A stretch of 64,000 nt of DNA, taken from assembly GCF_036898825.1 (NCBI RefSeq), contig NZ_JARUND010000001.1, forward strand, positions 992,001 through 1,056,000. Reading direction: 5' to 3'. The position numbers were made by a program, and so were the translations under genes. Numbering within the stretch: position 1 is the first letter of the stretch; each line of letters opens with the position of its first letter. The notes under the pieces are model-generated. The model saw only the letters and a program-made list of their open reading frames with translations. It had not been told where the DNA came from and did not search any database. Positions 58,704-64,000 of the stretch are shown in pieces. This DNA comes from Streptomyces sp. B21-083. GTDB taxonomy: Bacteria; Actinomycetota; Actinomycetes; Streptomycetales; Streptomycetaceae.

Positions 58704-59759
58704 ATGAGGCTTTGCACGGCACAACCCGGCGTCCGACGCGCCTGGACCGTGGAACTACGCCCGGAGCCAGGCGGACCGATGCTCGTATGCCAGCAGTGCT
58801 CCCACAGTGGGCGACTCCTCGGCGGCACTTCCGCTCGGTCGGAGCTCCTGGCCCACCTGGCAGGACACGCTCGCCGCGATCCCCTCCCCGCGCACCTTCG
58901 CACTTGCCAATGCCACGAGCGTGGCTGTAGCTGGCACCCGCGCCATCGAGGCTGTGGTGGGCCCATCCGGCTCGTGCTCGCACGCGAGCGAGGTGGACGG
59001 CTCTGGCGCCTGGCTGACATGTGCACGGCCTGCGCCGCCGCCACGTCACAAGCGGCCGTCGTTCCGGACACGTTGATCAACGCACCGGCAGCACCATCGG
59101 CACATGTGGGCGTCTGTCGAAGACGCCGTAGCCCCAGAGCCCCGGACGGGCAAACCCGGGTCCGGGAGATGCTCAGCTACCTCGCCTCTGCCCTGCCGGC
59201 CGAGACCGGGCCCGCCGCCCGTCTGATCGCCCTGCAATGCGCCCTGCGCATGAACGACTCAGCTCAAGTCCGCTTGCCACTCGGGGTATTGCGCAGCCTT
59301 CGCCTGGAACCTGCCAGGGATTCTTGGCGGGAGCTCCACCAGGCAGGCTGGCTGTACGCAACCCCGACTGCGCCGCGCGCCAAAGCAAGCGCTGTGGTTG
59401 TCCAACTCCTCGACGTAGGGCTCTTCGCTCAATGCCCGGCCCGCCCTGACCGGCTCGTCGCCGCAGACTGGGCGCTGCGCGCCGCCTGCCGCGTCCGTAA
59501 CGACTGCGCCCCGCTTCCTCGCCTGATCACCATGTGTCTCACGGCTCATACCGCCCCGGAGAGCATCCACGGGATGATGGAAGTGGATCGGCTGGCACTG
59601 GAGTGTGGGCTGGCCACACCGGAGTTCGTGAATGCACTTGACCGTTTGGCGGTCGCAGGACAAGTCGGCTCGTGGAGTGTCCACTCGCCGTCGGGAGATC
59701 TGCACTGGACACTGGCAGAAAACGGGGAGCAGGGGTTCAGAGGCGCGGCCCGCCGGTGA
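58704..59759 (+). CDS. element-borne zinc-ribbon and helical protein of unknown function
   Basis: A 351-residue protein. The N-terminal 130 residues hold several cysteine pairs (CQQCSHSG, CQCHERGCSWHP, CTACAAAT) that may bind zinc; the C-terminal 200 residues are helical with winged-helix-like stretches. GGGAGGAAC is upstream of ATG 58704; earlier starts lie inside the operator repeats. Divergent from the XRE gene and likely under its control. Family not recognised. Confidence 0.7.
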   Translation: MRLCTAQPGVRRAWTVELRPEPGGPMLVCQQCSHSGRLLGGTSARSELLAHLAGHARRDPLPAHLRTCQCHERGCSWHPRHRGCGGPIRLVLARERGGRLWRLADMCTACAAATSQAAVVPDTLINAPAAPSAHVGVCRRRRSPRAPDGQTRVREMLSYLASALPAETGPAARLIALQCALRMNDSAQVRLPLGVLRSLRLEPARDSWRELHQAGWLYATPTAPRAKASAVVVQLLDVGLFAQCPARPDRLVAADWALRAACRVRNDCAPLPRLITMCLTAHTAPESIHGMMEVDRLALECGLATPEFVNALDRLAVAGQVGSWSVHSPSGDLHWTLAENGEQGFRGAARR

Positions 59760-59898
59760 CCGACAGGCATCGACGGCTCTCGTGGCTCAAGGCTGATATC
59801 GCGAGAAAAGCGTCGGGGCATCACCCTCGCTGTCAGCGATGAAGCAAGGGCCTGATGGGCTAACGTCGAATCCCCATCACCCGCTTCTGAAGCGTCCG

Positions 59899-60409
59899 TT
59901 AGGCGAATTTCTGAGCGCCTGAAGCGTTCATGCGCCAGGCCGCGAATTTTAACTGACGTCGAAATATTTGGCCACCTGTTCATCGGTCCTGCTCGACGGA
60001 GCCGTGCCGATCGCCGCCGTCATGGAATTGAGTAATTCCCGGAGTGAGCCGTGGCCTGCTTCTCTTTGAGCACCACCTCCGGACCGACGTCTCGGCACTC
60101 ACCATCAGCGAAGAGGATCCCCTCGAATTTGCGCTCCAGGAGAAGATGTCACATCTCGTGCACGACATTGGACCGGCGCCTCTGAGGTGCGCGCGGGGGT
60201 CTCCACGATGAACCGCGCCATCCCAACCGGCACCAATGCGTCGGATATCCACTATCGACGAGGTCATGAACCGCATACGCTGGGAGCCCGTACGCACCTG
60301 TCAGCCGCTGGAGGTCGAGCCAGACGTGCGGTCCGGCACCAATCTCATCCCAGACCTCAAGGGCGAGGTTACGAAGAGCCTTCTCGTCCACCGCCTGACC
60401 GCGTGTCAC
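59899..60409 (-). pseudogene. decayed ImmA/IrrE-type metallopeptidase
   Basis: The first 86 codons from GTG 60409 (VDEKALRNLALEVWDEIG) lead to RRRSNVVHEM, where TGA at 60149-60151 interrupts the zinc motif HExxH (HEM-stop-H). Reading through, HLLLERKFEGILFADG and KEKQA continue the family. After a stop at 60020 the frame shifts to VAKYFDVS and then to KFAAWRMNASGAQKFA, ending TAA at 59899. At least three lesions make it inactive. Intact members cleave XRE repressors. Confidence 0.75.
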
Positions 60410-60669
60410 CTAGAACGAGCTTGCCGATCGGAGGGGAACCGGCGCACCGCCGAGAACCGACCGCCCGACTGGCTACCGACCAGCCGCGTCCTGGAGATAA
60501 TCAAAGATCGCATGCCTGACGGGGAACGAGGCGAGGAAGACGCGAGTGAGGGCTACTCCGACGAAACGTCCCGACGAGCTTCCCAGGTTTTATGGCTGGC
60601 AATCCGCCGTCGTGGTGATCGCTGGTGTCGCGATGCGGCACCAGCACTCCGGACATGTCCACGCCCGCA
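60410..60669. other. junction debris with an MFS-transporter N-terminal scrap
   Basis: Plus-strand codons from 60546 read RFYGWQSAVVVIAGVA, an MFS N-terminal signature, then diverge within about 30 codons. The next 60 bases are of unknown origin and end where egtD homology begins. Nothing intact is encoded. Confidence 0.45.
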
Positions 60670-61002
60670 TAAGCCCAGTTCAACAAGAACGTGCTGAGCG
60701 TCGTCAACCGCGAACTCGGCGCCGACTTCGCCCCGGGCACCTTCGAGCATGTGGCCCTGTGGGACGCCGACAACGAGTGGATCGAGATGCGGCTGCGCTC
60801 GCTCGCCGAGCAGACCGTGAAGATCCCCGCACTCGATCTCGCCGTGGACTTCGCGGCGGGAGAGGAGATGCGGACGGAGGTGTCGGCGAAGTTCCGGAAG
60901 GAGGGCGTGAGCGCCGAACTGGCCGCCGCCGGGCTGGAGGCGACCCGGTGGTGGACGGACGAGCAGGGCCGTTTCGCCCTGTCGCTGAGCGTCGCACGTT
61001 AG
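60670..61002 (+). pseudogene. egtD: 3' end of egtD (histidine methyltransferase)
   Basis: The reading frame from about 60670 ([17 protein letters not shown]) to [17 protein letters not shown] and [15 protein letters not shown] matches the last 105 residues of EgtD, which makes hercynine for ergothioneine. Two thirds of the gene, including the SAM-binding core, are missing. The breakpoint marks the right border of the mobile-element zone. Confidence 0.8.
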
Positions 61003-61093
61003 CGACACACGCCTCGCGAACCACCGCCACATGGGGCACGGTGGAAGGTGGAATGGGTCCAGTCCGTCCAGTACCGCGAAGAGGAGCACCCGC

Positions 61094-61309
61094 ATGTCGA
61101 ACCACACCTATCGGGTCACCGAGATCGTCGGCACCTCGCACGAAGGCGTCGACCAGGCCGTCCGTAACGGCATCAGCCGGGCCTCGCAGACCCTGCGCAA
61201 CCTGGACTGGTTCGAGATCACGCAGGTCAGGGGCCAGATCGTGGACGGGCAGATCGAGCACTACCAGGTCGGCCTGAAGGTCGGTTTCCGGCTGGAGGAC
61301 GGCGAGTAG
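61094..61309 (+). CDS. dodecin family protein
   Basis: A 71-residue protein that forms dodecameric spheres storing flavin or CoA. The family start YRVTEIVGTSHEGVDQAV, the aromatic W in LDWFEITQVRG and the end VGLKVGFRLED are complete. GAGGAG precedes ATG 61094 at about 8 bases. Confidence 0.93.
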   Translation: MSNHTYRVTEIVGTSHEGVDQAVRNGISRASQTLRNLDWFEITQVRGQIVDGQIEHYQVGLKVGFRLEDGE

Positions 61310-61327
61310 CGGTACTGGGCCACTCGC

Positions 61328-61897
61328 TCAGGTCCGGCCCTCCATCTCCTGCGCCTCCTTCAGCGCGCCGGAATCGCCCGTCCAGCGGGCCCGTACGACG
61401 CTGAAGCCGGCCCGTTCCGCGTCCTGGCAGACGAGTTCGTCGTCGTCCACCAGGACGCGGATCTCGCGGCCTTGGGCCAGCCGACGCAGGATCTCCAGCT
61501 TCGTGCCGCGGGCGGGCCTGCGGTCGTCGTCGCGCCGCATCCAGAGGCGGCCCTCGGGCAGGCCGTGCGCGGCGAGCCAGGCAAGCGTCTCGCGGCGGCA
61601 GCGCTCGGGCCGGCCGGTGAGATAGACGACCTCGCACTCCCGCGCGCTCTCCAGGGCCAGCGCGACGCCCTCGGTGAGCGGCGGGTCGTGCGGCGCCGCC
61701 GCGAAGAAGGCCGCCCAGTCGCGTGGCTTGCGCTCCAGGTACCGCTGTCGGTGCGCGGTGTCCGCGAGCGTGTTGTCGAGGTCGAACACGGCGAGCGGTC
61801 TGCCGCTCTTCGGACTGTTGTTCATCAGGCCGCTGTTCTTCGGGCTGCTGTTCTTCGGGCTGCTGTTCTTCGGGCTGCTGTTCTGCGTCACGGTCAC
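61328..61897 (-). CDS. HAD-superfamily phosphatase-like protein
   Basis: A 189-residue HAD domain with the nucleophile motif FDLDNTLAD, TGRPE and the late acidic pair DDDELVCQD. The N-terminal 28 residues are an unusual run of NSSPK repeats coded by a 15-bp minisatellite. GTG 61897 (or 61891) is used; which is correct is uncertain. The product could act on nucleic-acid ends or nucleotides; the substrate is unknown. Confidence 0.82.
   Translation of the reverse strand: MTVTQNSSPKNSSPKNSSPKNSGLMNNSPKSGRPLAVFDLDNTLADTAHRQRYLERKPRDWAAFFAAAPHDPPLTEGVALALESARECEVVYLTGRPERCRRETLAWLAAHGLPEGRLWMRRDDDRRPARGTKLEILRRLAQGREIRVLVDDDELVCQDAERAGFSVVRARWTGDSGALKEAQEMEGRT
61836..61880. repeat. 15-bp tandem repeat (3 copies)
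   Basis: TTCTTCGGGCTGCTG occurs three times in exact tandem and encodes the NSSPK units of the HAD protein N-terminus. Length is a multiple of three, so copy-number changes preserve the frame. Confidence 0.85.
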
Positions 61898-61988
61898 TGA
61901 CCCTAGCCAGTCGGGCGGACCCGGCAACCTCCACGGCGTCGGCGGCCACTCCTTGGCGACACAACCGAGGCAGAGGCGGGAGCCGTAC

Positions 61989-63203
61989 ATGCGCAACGCA
62001 GCGATCCGGACGGGAACGGCGGTCCTGGGAACCGCGTTAATGACAGCGGGGATGCTCGTGGGAGCCGCCACGGGAGCGACCGCCGCGACGACACTCGTCG
62101 TGGCGACAGGCGGCGACGACTCGGCGCCGGGCACTCTCGCGCGCCCTTTCAAGACCATCCAGCGGGCCGTCGACCTGGCGAAGCCGGGCGACACGATCAC
62201 CGTGCGCGGGGGCACCTACGCCCTGACCGACAACATCACCATCGCCACCTCCGGCACCGCTTCCCAGCCCATCACCCTGGGCGCCTACTCGGGCGAGCGG
62301 GTCGTCGTCGACGGGGAGCGGCTGCCCGCCAGTCACACGCCCGTCGGCGGCAGCATCCCGCGCGCCGAGCGCGGTGCGATCCACCAGGAGGCCTCCTACT
62401 GGCGGATCTCGGGGCTGGAGATCGTGAACGGGCCGTACGGCGTCTACTGTGACGGCTGCAACGGCAACGTCTTCGCCCGCCTGATCACCCACGACAACTA
62501 CGAGTCCGGCTTCCAGCTCCAGGGCGCCTCCGGCAACAACCAGATCCTGGACCTGGACAGTTACGGCAACCGCGACCCTCGCAAGAACGGTGAGAGCGCG
62601 GACGGGCTGGCCATCAAGGAGGGCACCGGGACCGGCAACCTGGTGCGGGGCGCGCGGCTGTGGAACAACGTCGACGACGGCTTCGACGCCTGGAAGTTCA
62701 CCTCGCCGATCACGATCGCGAACACGATCTCGTACGGCAACGGCTTCAACCGCTGGAACTTCCCCGACTTCGCGGGCGACGGCAACGGCTTCAAACTGGG
62801 CGGCGGCTCCCCGGCACCCGCCGTGGCGCACGTCCTGCGCAACACGGCCTCGTTCAAAAACGCGGCGCACGGCTTCACGGACAACGGCAATCCGGGTGCC
62901 ATCGGCGTCAACCACAGTACGGCGTACGGGAATGCGGGCACCGGCTTCGACTTCGACGTCTCCGGGGGACGCGCCACCCTCACCGCGGATCTGTCGGTCG
63001 CCGACGGACGGGCCGTCGCCCTGGGTTCCAACACCGTATCCACCGGCAACTCCTGGGACCTGGGCGGCACTTGGAACGCCGCCTCGGTGCTGAGCACCGA
63101 CCCGGCGGCCATCACGGGCGGGCGGCGAGCGGACGGTTCGCCGCCCGCCGCCCCCGACTTCCTGGTTCCGCGCGCTGGAACGAACATCGGCGCCCGCTTC
63201 TAG
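61989..63203 (+). CDS. secreted right-handed beta-helix pectate lyase-like protein
   Basis: A 404-residue exported protein. A signal peptide covers about residues 1-34 (TGTAVLGTALMTAGMLVGAATGATAA). The mature part starts with a DUF1565-like segment (GTLARPFKTIQRAVDLAKPGDTI) and continues as beta-helix rungs with G-N-x-F-x-x repeats and LWNNVDDGFDAW, as in family 9 polysaccharide lyases. It probably cleaves pectin-like or other acidic polysaccharides. ATG 61989 has GGGAG upstream. Confidence 0.87.
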   Translation: MRNAAIRTGTAVLGTALMTAGMLVGAATGATAATTLVVATGGDDSAPGTLARPFKTIQRAVDLAKPGDTITVRGGTYALTDNITIATSGTASQPITLGAYSGERVVVDGERLPASHTPVGGSIPRAERGAIHQEASYWRISGLEIVNGPYGVYCDGCNGNVFARLITHDNYESGFQLQGASGNNQILDLDSYGNRDPRKNGESADGLAIKEGTGTGNLVRGARLWNNVDDGFDAWKFTSPITIANTISYGNGFNRWNFPDFAGDGNGFKLGGGSPAPAVAHVLRNTASFKNAAHGFTDNGNPGAIGVNHSTAYGNAGTGFDFDVSGGRATLTADLSVADGRAVALGSNTVSTGNSWDLGGTWNAASVLSTDPAAITGGRRADGSPPAAPDFLVPRAGTNIGARF

Positions 63204-63360
63204 TCGATCTTCGGAGGGGCGTGAGGGGTCAACCGGAATTTGATCTGTCGGAAACATTGACTCACTCCCGCCCCTTATCTATCTTTCGGTCGAACCTCCG
63301 CACGTCGTTCCATATATCGAACAAAGTCGGCCCGGGAATAGGCCGTCGAAGGAGACTCCC

Positions 63361-64000
63361 GTGGACCGCAGCCGCAACGACGCGACCAGCCGACGCACGC
63401 TCCTCAAGGCCTGCACGGCACTGGTCGTCGCCGTGACCGTGCCGGCCGTCGTCGGCACCCCCGCCTTCGCCGCCGTCCCGGCCTCCCCGGCCGTCACCTT
63501 CACCAACCCGATCGCCGCGCAGCGCGCCGACCCGCACATCTACAAGCACACCGACGGCTACTACTACTTCACCGCCACGGTCCCCGCGTACGACCGGATC
63601 GTGCTGCGCCGCGCCACCACGCTGCAGGGTCTGGCGACCGCCGCCGAGACGACCATCTGGACCAAGCACGCCAGCGGTGACATGGGCGCCCACATCTGGG
63701 CTCCGGAGATCCACTTCATCGACGGCAAGTGGTACATCTACTTCGCGGCCGGCGCCTCGAACGACATCTGGAAGATCCGCCCGTGGGTCCTGGAGTCCTC
63801 GTCCGCCAACCCGATCACCGGGACATGGACGGAGAAGGGCCGTATCGCGCTGCCGCTGGACACCTTCTCGCTCGACGCGACGACCTTCGTGGTGAACGGC
63901 ACCCGCTACCTGAGCTGGGCACAGAACGACCCGGCCGTCGGCGACGGCACCAACATCTACCTCGCGAAGATGTCCAACCCCTGGACCATCAGCGGCACTC
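63361..64000 (+). CDS. secreted GH43 glycosidase (partial, runs off the window)
   Basis: 213 codons from GTG 63361 are open to the window end. A Tat-type signal (SRRTLLKACTALVVA) ends near PAFAAVP. The GH43 five-bladed propeller begins with NPIAAQRADPHIYKHTDGYYYF, whose aspartate is the usual base, and continues WAPEIHFIDGKWYIYFAAG. It probably removes arabinose or xylose side groups. AAGGAGA precedes the start. Confidence 0.88.
   Translation, partial: MDRSRNDATSRRTLLKACTALVVAVTVPAVVGTPAFAAVPASPAVTFTNPIAAQRADPHIYKHTDGYYYFTATVPAYDRIVLRRATTLQGLATAAETTIWTKHASGDMGAHIWAPEIHFIDGKWYIYFAAGASNDIWKIRPWVLESSSANPITGTWTEKGRIALPLDTFSLDATTFVVNGTRYLSWAQNDPAVGDGTNIYLAKMSNPWTISGT

Noticed and set aside
60501..60773. 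Minus-strand frame reading [19 protein letters not shown]
   Set aside because: Crosses the egtD junction in antisense; no family could be assigned.

Overview
The window is about 70% GC with codon bias typical of Streptomyces: GTG starts, GGAGG ribosome sites and 4-bp ATGA/GTGA overlaps. It reads as accessory DNA of a Streptomyces-like actinomycete. It falls into three parts.

Part 1 (about 1-48.7 kb, with an outlier at 50.3 kb) is a large energy and dormancy island. Many of its families belong to the DosR/DevR hypoxia regulon of Mycobacterium tuberculosis, and similar genes cluster in the OsdR-controlled region of S. coelicolor. They are a CtpF-like Ca-type P-ATPase, several universal stress proteins, an Rv2004c-like kinase, a GH65 enzyme, PncB2-like nicotinate phosphoribosyltransferase, Rv1733c-like, DUF1876 and DUF1918 proteins, an alpha-crystallin (Hsp20), an Acg-like nitroreductase and an Hrp1-like CBS protein. 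Bioenergetic modules are interleaved with them. These include class I aldolase, an NAD-linked molybdenum formate dehydrogenase, and two TrkA-type K+ regulators. A complete nine-gene A/V-type ATPase operon is present. An acetyl-CoA operon carries acetate-CoA ligase, pyruvate-dehydrogenase-type E1 alpha, E1 beta and E2, and an acyl carrier protein. A pore-type K+ channel follows, then a membrane redox operon (OmpR-type two-component system, flavin-tail protein, ApbE, ferric-reductase-like cytochrome b, NuoF-like protein, ferredoxin). A frame-disrupted P1B-5 metal ATPase with a hemerythrin tail closes this part. DosR-box-like palindromes sit in at least three of the promoters. No DosR/DosS pair is encoded here, so the regulator must lie elsewhere.

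Part 2 (about 49.6-60.7 kb) is a scarred mobile-element zone. A 3' half of tRNA-Lys looks like a leftover attachment site. An SDR gene is frameshifted. A cobalamin-riboswitch-like leader precedes an unknown protein and an FAD monooxygenase. Further on are an IS110 remnant, a UvrD/Rep-like helicase operon with a DUF6083-like protein, an XRE regulator with a repeat operator, a decayed ImmA/IrrE peptidase, and junction debris containing an MFS fragment and the 3' end of egtD.

Part 3 (about 61-64 kb) resembles ordinary chromosome: dodecin, a HAD phosphatase, a secreted beta-helix polysaccharide lyase and the start of a secreted GH43 glycosidase that runs off the window.

Taken together, the island looks like a low-oxygen survival kit. 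Formate, acetate and pyruvate oxidation feed NADH and acetyl-CoA. The ATPases, K+ channel and TrkA proteins manage ion gradients. NAD salvage, chaperone, nitroreductase and stress proteins maintain resting cells. The functional integration is inference from gene families and layout.
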